Source of the DNA: Lingula anatina
Lineage: Eukaryota > Brachiopoda > Lingulata > Lingulida > Lingulidae
DNA: 55,337 nt
Assembly (NCBI RefSeq): GCF_001039355.2
Contig: NW_019773601.1
Location: forward strand, 12,837-68,173
Direction of reading: 5' to 3'
Part shown: one piece after another, positions 34,722 to 45,720 of the stretch
Layout of the letters: every line of letters begins with the position of its first letter
How positions within the stretch are numbered: the first letter of the stretch is position 1
The notes under the pieces: model-generated
What the model was told of the DNA's origin: nothing
Database searches by the model: none
The model's input: the letters and a program-made list of their open reading frames with translations, nothing else
Position numbers and translations under genes: made by a program

Positions 34722-35009
34722 GATAATACCTGAAGAAGTGAAAAGACGCAAGTCAAAACAATTGATAAATACTGTTGATTTTTAACAAAGTTATGTTGGA
34801 ATAATTATGAACCAATACCTTTTAAGGTTAAAACTACAAACGGGCCTGGTAAATATTTGATTAAAACAGAAAAGTGATTGTGACAATAGACACAGAAATC
34901 AAAATCACCCGTTTATAGCAAAAGATGTTAAATACGGTCCACTTTACAATGTGTTTCAATGTATCTAAAACAGTAAAAAGAAAAATTACACGGAATATAG
35001 CTTAACATT

Positions 35010-35310
35010 TTTGAATAAAATGAATTGCCATTTAGAGTAATCGCCATTGATCAGCCAGTCATGTACGGTACTTGTTTAACTATGAAATGGCGTATCTTAA
35101 AGATAAAGAAAGTATAACTGTAAATTGAACTGTTGTTATTAAAAATCATGTCACATTGTTGTTTTCAGTAGAGACTTCTAACGGTGCTAACAATGGTGCT
35201 CTGTTTGTACCTTAAAAATGTTCCCAAGGCTATTGTTGTTTGTATATCATTGTTGTATAAAGGCATCATCAAAGTAAAAAGGCATGGAGTATGCTGGGGA
35301 AATCTGTCAG
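35010..35310 (+). repeat. Repeat family L, left-end fragment
   Basis: AGTAATCGCC-(N)-CAGTCATG-(N)-AAATTGAACTGTTGTTATT and the following GTAGAGACTTCTAACGGTG to GCATGGAGTATGCTGGGGAA order is shared with 41730-42020 and 54725-54970. The right terminal repeat is missing here. Short open frames on either strand in this stretch are by-products. Confidence 0.5.
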
Positions 35311-35899
35311 GAATTGCCCGGATTGAACAAAATGTAGTCGTTTGTAATCTTAAAACTACAGTATTATAATATTGATGGTGCCGAGAGAGCAAGTACAGAT
35401 ACAAACATGTACATTTGGCGATCTCACGTGCATGTTGAGTTATGATATAATCTTCAATCGACTTTCCCCTTTCACATTTGTATACGGCTGTTTCACAATC
35501 AGGGTGAAACAATTGAATGTGGTTAATGTTACAAGTGTCTGATAAATTAACAATTTATGATTGGAGATTGCTGATAGACTGATACCAAAGACACTGTTCA
35601 TAGGAGCAAAATAAAAAAAAAAAAAAGAATTATAATAATCGGACTACAATTTACAAAAATTATGGCCAATTGTGTGGCCAAAAAGTACCTATTTCTGTAA
35701 CATTTTATTTGTCTTAAGCGACCACCTCTTATTTTATAATGTTGTAAGCGACTTGAATAATACACGTGTGTTCCAGCATGGCGGCTTACAGAGTTAGCAC
35801 GTTTATGTTACAATTTCTAGCTGTTACGATGGGTCATTTTCAACTTAGATCATAAATATGATGCACTAGCTCTTTATGTCAATGATTTGTGGTGATATT
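35311..35899. other. No gene recognised
   Basis: A minus-strand frame covers 35165-35512 but overlaps repeat family L, so it is not called. A CAAACATGTACATTTGGCGA block at about 35402 recurs at about 38622. A short A-run lies near 35610-35625. Confidence 0.4.
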
Positions 35900-36173
35900 C
35901 CCAGCGGGAAAATTATGTTGTTTTAACGTTAAAACAACGTTGAACCATAACGTTGAAAAGACATTGAATAAACGTTGGATTTTAAAGTTGTGTCAACCTC
36001 AGATAACAACGTTGTATCAACGTCAGAAAACAATGTTATATCAACCACACCCAGATGGAAATTTGCCTGGATGTGTTTAGCAGTAGGGCATGCTTGATGA
36101 CTAAATATATGTAGGGTATAAATGTATGGCCTGTAAGTTTAAACTTCCAAGGTTTGGATTAATATATATAGAT

Positions 36174-36220
<47 letters not shown>

Positions 36221-36665
36221 CAAGGTCACAGTCACCTCAACCTGTCTATCTAATACAGGTTACCACGAACTGTTAACTCCATCCTATTTACAGCAACTTA
36301 TTCATCCTAGTGTTAGCTGACCTTGCAAGCAGTTCAGTTTATTGGAATGTATTTCTGAATAACAAGTTAAGAAAATTCACTAGTTAACTAAAGATACAAA
36401 ACAACTATCACTTTTACTTTAAAACCATTTTGTTATTATTTTGATAAATTTAGTCACAGTATTGATAAACAAAGTATCACGTTTTCAATAATTAATATTT
36501 TAAATTACAATCCATAACTGCAAGGTTGTGTCATTGAATAAAATACATCATTGAGTCAACGTGGCTTGATCAACGTTGATTTAACTTTTAATTTAGGTAG
36601 ATCAACGGCAATTCAACGTATCAACCTGTTTTCAACGTTGATCCAACGCAACTATGCCTGCTGGG
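35900..36665 (+). mobile_element. CAACGTT-rich non-autonomous element, copy 1
   Basis: It starts CCCAGCGGGAAAATTATG and ends ACTATGCCTGCTGGG (reverse complement CCCAGCAGGCATAGT), so the ends form an imperfect TIR. ATT lies on both sides and may be the target duplication. The interior is dominated by AACGTTG and CAACGTT words in both directions, with a TA microsatellite at 36176-36219. There is no transposase. Copy 2 at 39483-about 40690 has the same order. Confidence 0.6.
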
Positions 36666-37590
36666 ATTGGTATATAATTCCCACAACATATGTCTTCTCT
36701 CCTAGCAGGTTCTTCCAAAGATATGTTCTGAGTAAAAATTTATTTTAACCATTTTGCTGAAACAGGCTTTTGTACACATTTTACTTATTTTTGTTAATGC
36801 AATGAAAAACATATTTGATAAGGCCAAATATTACTTTGAAATCACCTACGTGATAATAAGATGAATTTACCATGTTATGACTTACACATAAGAAAGGAGT
36901 TGTGCATATGTGACCATTATTATTAATGCTATTGTATTTATAACCATGAGCCCCTTGGTGTCTCCTACTTTTTGTAGTGTCCCCCTATCTATTTTATTTA
37001 GGAATCACAGCATATTCTGCCTGATTTTTATTATTCTATAATGTCTACACTGACATTGATTTTGCAGGAAGAAAATAGCACATAACCCCTTATTATGAAG
37101 AGATATGCACACATTTGGTGCCAAATGTAGTGTACGTACTCGTACTGTAGTGTCCGTACCCCAAAGTTATACATTAACCATTGGATAACTGGCTATATAT
37201 CAATGATGATAAAACTTCAAAATATGATGCAAAATATTGTTTTAGACTATATAAAATGCATTCTTGTCTTATAATGTTTAGAAAAAACATTGTATATAAA
37301 TATATATTCGATAAAGTGATACTGATTAATGATATTCAGGCAAGAGATTTTGCAAAGAATTAATATCAGTAAAGATGCTACTTTTTGCATTCAAAATGAA
37401 CAATATTGGTTTGAATATATTGCCAAATATAGCTAATTGCAAAATAACAATTTGTTTATGGATTAATATTCTATGGTTTAATGTATATGATATATTTTGA
37501 GGGGGCACGAACACTTCAATACATGAATAATTAACAGTACATTTATTATACTCTCAGTGAATGAAGTATCAAATATGTAAGACAATAAAC
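36666..37590. other. No gene recognised
   Basis: TGTAGTGTCC words occur near 36977, 37147 and again at about 38226, possibly marking another old repeat. No gene is supported. Confidence 0.35.
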
Positions 37591-38000
37591 AAAAAAACCA
37601 AACAGGAAAAGAAAAAGGGATCCTGAATATTTTACTGTCAGCAAAAAAATAATTAAAAAAAAGACGTCAAAGAGCTAATACCCGTAAAGTTGCTAATAAT
37701 CTTGATGAAGCACGTAAGGAAGACGTTGAATGCACGTAACATAACATAGAAGCAAAAAAAAAAGAAGAATCATCCTAGGCTGGCCCAGCAAGAAAGACTA
37801 AAGTAAAGAGAAGAAATTAGGGCATACTGACAGAGAGTTAAGGAGAAGCAGAAACCCAACAATCCTGAAAGCAGTAGAACAAGAGGTGCAAATTAACGAG
37901 AGACGAAAAAGACTCCAAAAACAGGAATCAAGACTGAAAAAAAAAATGAATAGATAAAAAAGGTCAAGCAACAGAAAGAAAAGTTAAAATTAAAGGCTGG
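37590..38000 (+). pseudogene. Decayed frame for a Lys/Arg/Glu-rich (coiled-coil-like) protein
   Basis: Translating piecewise gives RRQRANTRKVANNLDEARKE, then QQERLK-stop-REEIRAY-stop-QRVKEKQKPNNPE, then QEVQINERRKRLQKQESRLK, interrupted by stops and at least one frameshift. The basic, heptad-like composition resembles the basic N-terminal regions of uncharacterised repeat-derived invertebrate proteins. Family assignment is uncertain, and an A-rich low-complexity stretch could mimic this. Confidence 0.3.
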
Positions 38001-38900
38001 TGAATGAAAGTCACACTGAATGACACACAACCAAGCTCCAGCATCCACTGAAAAACGTGCTGTGGTGTTTCTCTAAAAAACTCTTTGATTAATACATGTA
38101 CTTGTATCCTTTTGGTTAAAGTACTGCTGTTATATCTTTAGTTTGACATTTTTTAGACTTTTGACAAAAATAACTGCTAAACAAAATGATATTTCAGTTA
38201 CAAAAGCATCAGTTACTTGAATGTGTAGTGTCCGTACCCCCAGATCATAGTCTAAGGGGCGTGCTGTTAATTTGAGCGTAGCACAAAAAGTGATTAATCT
38301 TGTGCTCTACAAATTGTAGATATCATAGTTAAGATTTTATTCTTTTTATCTGTTACAAAATTAAACAAATACATCAGAGTTCATTTTCTCTCAATGTGAC
38401 CCCTATTTTGTACCCCTGATCGTGAAACAGCCGATAGTCAATTGACCCTCTAATAATCTTAGCATTTACAAAAATTTCCTGTCCTTGAGAAATTCAATTA
38501 GATTTTGCTCATGGTTATTTATAGTTCCGTCTTTAATATCCTCATCTATCACACCATCGGTTTCAGTGCAGAAATCATTAAGGTTACCTACCCTAGAACC
38601 AAGAGCTAGAACCTAGAGCTACAAACATGTACATTTGGCGAACCTAGAGCTTTGAAACTCCTTGCTATAAGGTTTCCACAAATTATCATTCAAGACAAAA
38701 GATACCTGTAAGTTAAAGGACACTTAACCATCAAATTAAGAGGCAGGGGAAGTTCAAGCTGGATGGATGATTAAGATAGGACTTCTAAAGGTAACCAGAA
38801 TTATTCACTTCAGTTCTGTGAAAGCAAAGGAGACGGAGTGTCAGAACAGTAGTGCGTATACAATTCCGTCCGAGCACAACCTGACAGAGGTTGTCCAGGT
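38001..38900. other. No gene recognised
   Basis: A short local repeat, CCTAGA(A/G)C(C/T), occurs at about 38590-38650. Nothing else is identified. Confidence 0.4.
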
Positions 38901-38929
38901 GACTTTCTAACGCCTAAAATCGCCTTATC

Positions 38930-39482
38930 TCATAAAAATAATCGGATCATTTAATTTTGTGGTCACAAATATTCAGTTTTCTAACACGACTTATTTGCGA
39001 CAATGTAGGGATAAAGAATTAAATGCCATTGTTACATAAACATTGTATTTGATAACTTGGTTGAAAAACATAATATCCATCCTAATTAACTTGACATCGT
39101 GATGATGCCCTTTATTTTTTGACGTCTTGGACATTCTATTTTAAAATAGAACCTAAAAATCAGGTTACACCGATTTTCTTAATAATACATCTCCAACTTG
39201 GTAAACCTCTGACGTATATACCACCTTCCAGGCTGTAGCAAATGGCAAAAAAGTATGTGTATGAGTCCTTATACTGAAGCCTGCAATTGACATACATGAA
39301 ACATTTTATCAGCCTCTATAAAGACCTCTAAAAATTAAAACTTAAAATAGTACACATGGCCTTCACAAGGCTGGTAAAAGATATCACATAACTGGTTTAT
39401 AATTCATCTTATAATTACTGCATGCACCTGTGTGTCTATCCCCCTTACCTATAACCATTATCAGCTAGTCATATCATAATAG
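38930..39482 (+). repeat. Repeat family F, copy 2, split by the CAACGTT element
   Basis: Matches 46600-47070 block by block, ending CATATCATAATAG. It resumes at about 40784 (CACGGAAAAGAAACG to AAGCACCTGCAAG at about 40876). The intervening DNA is the CAACGTT element plus about 95 bp of other sequence. Confidence 0.6.
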
Positions 39483-39732
39483 CCCAGCGGGCAAATTATG
39501 TTGTTTTAACGTTGAAACAACGTTGAACCATAACGTTGAGAAGACATTGGATAAACGTTGGATTTGAAAGTTGTGTCAACCCTAGATAACAACGTTGTAT
39601 CAACGTCAGAAAACAATATTATATCAACCCCACCCAGCGGGAAATTAGCCTGGTTGGTTTAGCAGTAGGACATGTTTGATGGCTAAATATATGTAGGGTA
39701 TAAATGTATGGCCTTTAAGCTAAAATTTCCAA

Positions 39733-39802
<70 letters not shown>

Positions 39803-39991
39803 NNNNNNNNNNNNNNNNNNNNNNNNNNNNNNNNNNNNNNNNNNNNNNNNNNNNNNNNNNNNNNNNNNNNNNNNNNNNNNNNNNNNNNNNNNNNNNNNNN
39901 NNNNNNNNNNNNNNNNNNNNNNNNNNNNNNNNNNNNNNNNNNNNNNNNNNNNNNNNNNNNNNNNNNNNNNNNNNNNNNNNNNNNNNNNNNN
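39803..39991. other. Assembly gap (189 N) inside a TA microsatellite
   Basis: Unresolved bases flanked on both sides by pure TA repeat. True length is unknown. Confidence 0.99.
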
Positions 39992-40045
<54 letters not shown>

Positions 40046-40066
40046 GATAACTACAAACATATAAAT

Positions 40067-40162
40067 CCAGCAGACAAACGACATTGATTCACCGTTGAAT
40101 CAACGTTAATTTTGGTGGATCAACGTTGAATCAACGTAGAATCAATGTCGTTTGCCTGCTGG
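40067..40162. mobile_element. 96-bp nested mini-element with 24-bp TIRs
   Basis: The left arm 40067-40090 starts CCAGCAGACAAACGACATTG. The right arm 40139-40162 is its reverse complement with a single mismatch. The centre carries CAACGTTGAATCAACG words. It shares the CCAGC(A/G)G(G/A)CA terminus with the larger CAACGTT element and sits within that element's TA tract, so it is a short relative of the same family. Confidence 0.7.
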
Positions 40163-40236
<74 letters not shown>

Positions 40237-40920
40237 ACAGTCACCTCAACCCGTCTATCTATAACAGGTTACCAAGAACTGTTAACTCCATCACCTTTAC
40301 AGCAACTTATTCATCCTAGTGTTAGCTGATCTTGCAAGGAATTCAGTTTATTGGAATGTATTTCTGAATAACAAGTTAAGAAAAATCACTATTTCACTAA
40401 AGACACAAAACAACTGTCACTTTTACTTTAAAACCCTTGTGTTATTATATTGATTAATTTGGTTATAGTATTGAGAAACAAAGTACATGTATCACGTTTT
40501 CAATAATTAATATTTCAAATAACAATCCATAACTGCAAGGTTTTGTCATTGACCAAAATACAACGTTGAGTCAACGTCACATTATGACGGTGTTTCGACG
40601 TGGCTGGATCAACGTTGATTTCACTTTGAATTTAGGTAGATCAACGGCAATTCAACGTATCAACCTGTTTTCAACTTTGATCCAACGCAATATAAGGCCA
40701 CATTTTTTTTTATTTTTATCGATGACAGCCTGCGCAAGCACCGATTTTCGTTCGTTCTCAAAAAGAAAAAAAAAAAAAAAAAACTCACGGAAAAGAAACG
40801 ATTACTGTTTTAGCTTAAGGCAATTTGTGGAGAATAATGTTAAGGACCATGTTAAGTTTGCCACAAGCACCTGCAAGTAACGCTATTAGTGATTGATAAA
40901 AAATGCGGTGATTTCAAGTT

Positions 40921-41400
40921 ACAGTGTATGCAATAGCAATGAATCACCGCGCTTACGCTCGATCACAATTTGCGATGCTTTCGCAACCGTTTCGAGTCGA
41001 GTGCTTTAAATGACTGACCTATTTTATGCCTTGAATAAACAAGATTATGTTCATCAACATTTCAACGGTGATCATTAATCAATCTTGCACCTTCTGGATT
41101 AAACTGAATTTTATATGCCTTAATTTTGTAATGAACAGTTGAACGTGTGACATGTCAGGTTGTCCCAACCACCTTGTCGACACTCGATCATCCAATTGGG
41201 TTTATCTGGCTGCACACACCTTGATGTAGCTAAATACACCGACGTTGTCACCATTGCATACACGCACACCGCGACGATTGCAGGATAAAAATAAATGAAT
41301 TGGAGTTTGTCGATGAAATTATGCTTTAATTTTACACCGTTATTGCCATTTTAAAACAGAACCTCACTCGAGTTCGTTGCCATTACCTAACATCAAATGA
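40921..41400 (+). repeat. Dispersed repeat family X, copy 1
   Basis: The order GCGATCAC-type head, TTTTATGCCTTGAATAAACA, CAACGGTGATCATTAATCAA, CCACCTTGTCGACACTC, CACACCGCGACGATT and TTTTAAAACAGAACCTCACT is shared with 49801-50480, 51545-52745 (split) and 52747-53290. No protein is encoded. In this copy CTAAATACACCGACG is uninterrupted. Confidence 0.65.
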
Positions 41401-41428
41401 CGCGCCACTTTTTGACGCGCCACTTTTT
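41397..41428 (+). repeat. Short tandem ACGCGCCACTTTTTG
   Basis: Two adjacent 15-base copies (TGACGCGCCACTTTTTG). The same word begins the inverted pair at about 48495 and (reverse, mutated) about 51190. Confidence 0.6.
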
Positions 41429-41446
41429 GTTTCCAATATATATATA

Positions 41447-41680
41447 TTCAAGGAAAATATCCCGTTCACTGGCCAAATTGGGCTGTTTATAGGAAAGACG
41501 ATAAATATGACATTTATTTTACTTTATTTTAGATACTTATTATAGACTTATTATTTAGATACAAATTATATATATATATATTCAAGGAAAATATCCCGTT
41601 CACTGGCCTAATTGGGCTGTTTATAGGAAAGACGATAAATATGACATTTATTTTACTTTATTTTAGATACTTTGCATCTA
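41447..41680 (+). repeat. Tandem duplication, period 134 bp
   Basis: TTCAAGGAAAATATCCCGTT through ATTTTAGATAC (about 97 bases) occurs at 41447 and again at 41581 with one or two differences. A single diverged copy is at about 54590. Confidence 0.8.
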
Positions 41681-41866
41681 AACAAGGAAAAGAAAAAATA
41701 AGGTATATGAATAAAAATATTTGAATGAAAGTGAATGACCATTTTGAGTAATCGCCAATAAAGTAATCATGAACAACACTTATTTAACTATTAAACGAGT
41801 CATAAAGATGAGGAAAGTATAACAGTAAATTGAACTGGTGTTATTTTAAAAAAACTCAGTCGAACT

Positions 41867-42294
41867 GTGGTTTATAGTAAAGGCTTCTGATGTTGGTGCT
41901 CCATTTGTACATTAGCAATGTTCTCACAGTTATTATTGATTTTTTAAAAAAAGTTTTTTAAGCATTATCAATGTACAGTATGAAGCCTTGAAGGCATGGA
42001 GTATGCTAAGGGAATCTGTCAAGGAATTGCCTTGACTGAGTAATACGGCACTGGCTCACAATGACACCTCTCTAGTGCGTTGGAAAATAGCGTCATAATA
42101 TTTAACTGAAATATCCTGTTAAGATTAATACCGAATAAGTCACTTTTCCAATTGTAAACGCTTCCATTCAAATTATTATTATTTTTTGTGAATGTATCTT
42201 TTAATTTTTTTGCTGTACAACAGTTGTGTGAGCATTGCTAAGGTACAAACAGAACACAATTGTTACCACCCTTAGAAGCCTCTACTGAAACCAC
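41867..42294. mobile_element. Non-autonomous element with long (~60-70 bp) imperfect TIRs (family L)
   Basis: The left end GTGGTTTATAGTAAAGGCTT through TTTGTACATTAGCAATGTTC faces the right end GAGCATTGCTAAGGTACAAA through GAAGCCTCTACTGAAACCAC, which reads as the same sequence in reverse complement. The interior contains GCATGGAGTATGCTAAGGGA and no transposase. A second complete copy is at 54838-55303. Confidence 0.6.
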
Positions 42295-42589
42295 GTAACT
42301 AAGTAAATGTATTTAACATGACTCTGAGCTCAATACCCATGGCTTATGACTCTGTGATATTTTCTATAGACCCCACATCACCTGAGCAACAATACACATG
42401 TCATTAGTAAAGACGTTTATTATTTACTATTACACTCGATATAATGGAGTGTTTTCTTTAAACAGTACATTACCTTTGAAATGGACATACATGTATCATA
42501 GGTTAACCCTTAGCAAAATTTTAAGCTTCCCGCACACTGTTTCTGCGGATGCGCAGCAGATTCACAGTAAGGGTTTCTGCGGATGCGCA

Positions 42590-42868
42590 GCACGCCTCAT
42601 TTGCATGGTAAAATACGCACCTCCCGCACACTCATTGTACATCTCCTGCACACCTCCTGCATACTCCCTACACCACAACCAGCACACTTCTTGCATACCT
42701 CCTGCATACTTCTTGCACACCTTCTGCTTACTTCTTGCATACCTTCTGCGTACTTTTTTGCACACTTCCTGCGCACATCTTGCACACCTCCTGCATACTT
42801 TTTGCACACCTCTTGTGCACCTCTTGCACACCTCCTGCGCACTTTTTGCATACTTTCTTGCACACTAA
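42590..42868. repeat. GTGCA-type minisatellite (~12-bp unit), array 1
   Basis: About twenty degenerate units of the TTGCACACCTCCTGCATACT type. All six frames are open or nearly so, which creates spurious Cys-rich frames on both strands. It is not a gene. Confidence 0.8.
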
Positions 42869-43523
42869 TTTAAGTATTTTATAACATAATTAAAATTTTA
42901 TTCACTCGTTTTTCAATCAGATAGTATTAATTCTACAAATACAGGTTCTGTGTTACATTAAAAGACTTGCCAACAGTAATATTGTTAAATCTGTTTATCA
43001 AAAATAAACGAGAAATTTCAGTCATATATTTTGCTTTATTAATCAAATTAAAAAATTGAACAAAATCAGCAAAATCCAAGACACATCTATATTTCTCTTC
43101 TTTACATCTTTCTGCCATATTTCTCTTCTTTACTCATCCTGTCCTGCTCCGTCCATCTAAAAAAAGAGTATACCATAAAGTCCTACAAATTTACCAAACT
43201 GTGCACAATGCTTAACACCCAAATCTTAAACATCCATGTGGAGGACAAAAAAACATCAATATACACATTACTGTTTGAGAAGTCCTTAAATCAAGTTCAA
43301 GTGTTTATTGTTCATATAAAGAAAAGGTAGAAAGGTAGGCAGAAAAATGTCTTAGATATTAAAAAAAAAAAAACAAAGTGCTACAGGTAAAACTGCTTTG
43401 AAGAATACTTTATATAAATTCCTCATGCATCAATGTTATGTTGAAATCTTAGGGTTTATGGTTGCATTCACTTTTTCACTTATTTTCAACATATACTTGT
43501 TGAATGATGTAATCAACTTGCAG
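42869..43523. other. Possible last exon of the decayed minus-strand locus; otherwise nothing
   Basis: On the minus strand ACTCTTTTTTTAG (3' splice-like) is followed by ATGGACGGAGCAGGACAGGA at about 43158. This could be a further exon of the locus at 43524-44390, but the frame stops after eight codons. Confidence 0.25.
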
Positions 43524-44390
43524 TTAGTGTTGTTCTCTTTTAAACTTACTCTGCACAGCTCTTTCAACTAGAGAATCCTTCACAAAAGAATCTGTTGATG
43601 ACAGTTCTTGTGGGCTGAAAAAAACTCTCTAGTATAACTTCTTTATCACAGAGGTACTTGACTTTTTGGTACACTTTGTGAGAGCTTCGATCAGCCACCA
43701 ACTATAGATATTCACAGCAAAGTGTCCCTTCCAGTCTTGTCATGCCAGCTTCTGTATGTTGTCTACTCTCTAGGATCACCTGAAATAAACAATTATTCAA
43801 CAAATATCCATTTGTTCAAGTAACACAGTAAGAGACAAATTTTTCTGAGATTAAACTGCATTTGAAGAAACATTTGGGTGAGCAATTGATCATAGTTTTA
43901 TAAGAAATGAAGAGACTAAACAGTGATTGCATTCTATATCCTCGTTTCTTTGTTGGCTAAAAGGGAAGTATACATTATAAATTATAACTTATTTAATGTA
44001 ATATAGATATAATGTTTACAATGTACACTACAAATTAGATCAATTTTCTCATTTTCATTTTGATTAGATGCCCAAATGATTCAATGCATTACTGTAATAC
44101 ATACCTTCCTCAATCCAATTTTTCTATACTCTGTACTCTTCCACTATGCTCTAAACTGGCTTGATAGTAAACAGCCTACACTCATTTGCTGTTTATCTCA
44201 TTAACAAAGGCTTGGACAGGATACCACACATCTGATAACACCAAATAGGTGGTTGCTGTAATTGGTGTAACAATAGCTGCAGGAATAGAGACCTAATAAT
44301 AGGTGCCAGGCTAACAAAAGAAATTCACAGTTGTTGAATCTGTGGTTGGTGGAGTAGGGCATTCTGTAACATCAGTTGACTGTTAAACCT
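43524..44390 (-). pseudogene. Decayed, formerly spliced gene (BEN-like C-terminal pattern, low certainty)
   Basis: Minus-strand pieces read as protein across preserved splice signals. At about 44270-44380 the frame gives TDVTECPTPPTTDSTTV, two stops, then VSIPAAIVTPITATTYLVLS and DVWYPVQAFVNEINSK. After a frameshift comes KSTEYRKIGLRK up to a donor GAGGAAG|GTATGT (44104). The next acceptor TTTATTTCAG (about 43774) continues in phase with VILESRQHTEAGMTRLEGT. After another frameshift follow AVNIYSWWLIEALTKC, then a stop, then RVFFSPQELSSTDSFV. The last piece resembles the start of a BEN domain (FF-x-PEEL-type helix). Multiple stops and shifts mean it is not functional as read. Confidence 0.4.
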
Positions 44391-45284
44391 TAGGCTTAAA
44401 GTGTGATTGAGCATGATTTATAATAAAATGTATCTTTAAAAATATTAATTTGTCCTCGTTTCCCACCCTTTATGAGGGACAGTACTATACCCTTTATGTT
44501 TGCTTACTTTTACATTACATTATATACATAAGGCTGGATTGAAATTTCACTTTTTAAAACAGCCAAGGTCAAGTAAAATCTGACTATAACCAAGATTAAA
44601 ATCTGACTAGATAAGGTTGACTTTCAATATAATAGAAGAAATATGAAGTTAGTAAATATCATCATAAACATACTAAAAATACATTTACTGTGTTTTTATC
44701 TTTTTGTGAAAATTAACTAGCAAAGTCAAGATTATACTAGTAGGAGCCATGTTTAATTTACCACAACCCTAGATTTCATGACTGTTTTTGGTACATCCTG
44801 ATAATAATATTTTTTAATGGCAGGCATAGCATTGCAAAAGTTGTGATATAGTGAATGAGTTTAAAGGGTTGATTAGGCATTTTTCTATTAGATGTTGTTA
44901 AACTTATATTGCCCTTGACTTATTCTCATACTTTGAGTGAGGTAAACACCATAGTTTTTTTTAGAACAAAACAATTTATAACTAGCTTTACATAATGTTA
45001 TTGATTTGTTTGTTGGATTAATTTGGCTGGATTTCTCTCTGGCCTGCGACATAAATACCTACTATAGCTCACAATAGTGTATTATTAATCATAGTGTACT
45101 TTCCACTTATATATGATAATAATTAAAATTTTATATAGCATTGATTATTTCTAATTGATGGATATAAAGTAAAATGTGTATAGAAGTATTTTGTTTGTGT
45201 AATTGTCAATGGCATTGCATATACATGTATTTTTGTTGATAAAATAAAAAGCTTGTTGTATACTCAACTCACACAACTTAAAAT
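44391..45284. other. No gene recognised
   Basis: AT-rich sequence between the decayed locus and the second minisatellite. It may hold 5' exons of the decayed locus that I cannot see. Confidence 0.4.
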
Positions 45285-45720
45285 TTCTAAGTTTCCTGTA
45301 CACTTGTTGCACACTCCTGACGAAAAATTTGAGTTTTCTGCACACTTATGGCAAACTCCTGATAAAATTGTAAGTTAATTGCACGCTCTCTGCACACATC
45401 TGTTGAAAAACCAATGGTCTTGCACATTTTCTTCACACTCATGACAGAAAAATTACATTTTCTGCACACTTGTTGCGCACTCATGATCAAATTTTAAGAT
45501 TATCGCACACTCTCCGCATGCTACTATTGAAATACCAAGTCTCTTGCATACTTTCTGCACACTATCTGTACTTATGGAAGTGTGCAGTAGGTGTGCAACA
45601 AGAAAGAATTTTTATCACACACCTCTGCACACTCCCCAAAGCTGTCTACTGCACACTCTAGAGTGTGCCGCACATGTGCAGTAAATTTGCAGCACATGTG
45701 CTGCACACTTTTCATTTTGC
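45285..45720. repeat. GTGCA-type minisatellite (longer, ~60-bp higher-order unit), array 2
   Basis: Units built from CTGCACACT(T/C) and ACTC(A/C)TGA, with an AAATTTTAAG-type spacer. The last part (about 45590-45720) is dense in GTGTGCAG and CTGCACAC. Related to array 1 but with AT-rich spacers. Cys-rich reading frames here are artefacts. Confidence 0.7.

Larger units (their letters stand above)
26150..34900. repeat. Segmental duplication, copy B (~8.7 kb)
   Basis: Collinear with about 9831-18300 through the 3' flank, four exons and three introns. Relative to copy A it carries extra sequence at about 26690-26755 (about 70 bp) and about 26945-27170 (about 220 bp). The 5' flank beyond about 34760 drifts out of alignment. 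Confidence 0.8.
39483..40690 (+). mobile_element. CAACGTT-rich non-autonomous element, copy 2 (right end lost, assembly gap inside)
   Basis: It starts CCCAGCGGGCAAATTATG and follows copy 1 closely. After GATCCAACGCAA the sequence leaves the element before the CCTGCTGGG end, so the right TIR is missing. It contains TA runs at 39737-39802, 39992-40042 and 40164-40233, a run of Ns, and a nested 96-bp palindromic element. Poly-IY reading frames here are microsatellite artefacts. Confidence 0.6.

Noticed and set aside
39683-40329. Ile-Tyr repeat reading frames
   Set aside because: Translations of TA microsatellites and an N gap.
42562-42873. Cys-rich open frames on both strands
   Set aside because: They arise from the GTGCA minisatellite, where nearly all frames are open. 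There is no start context or domain.
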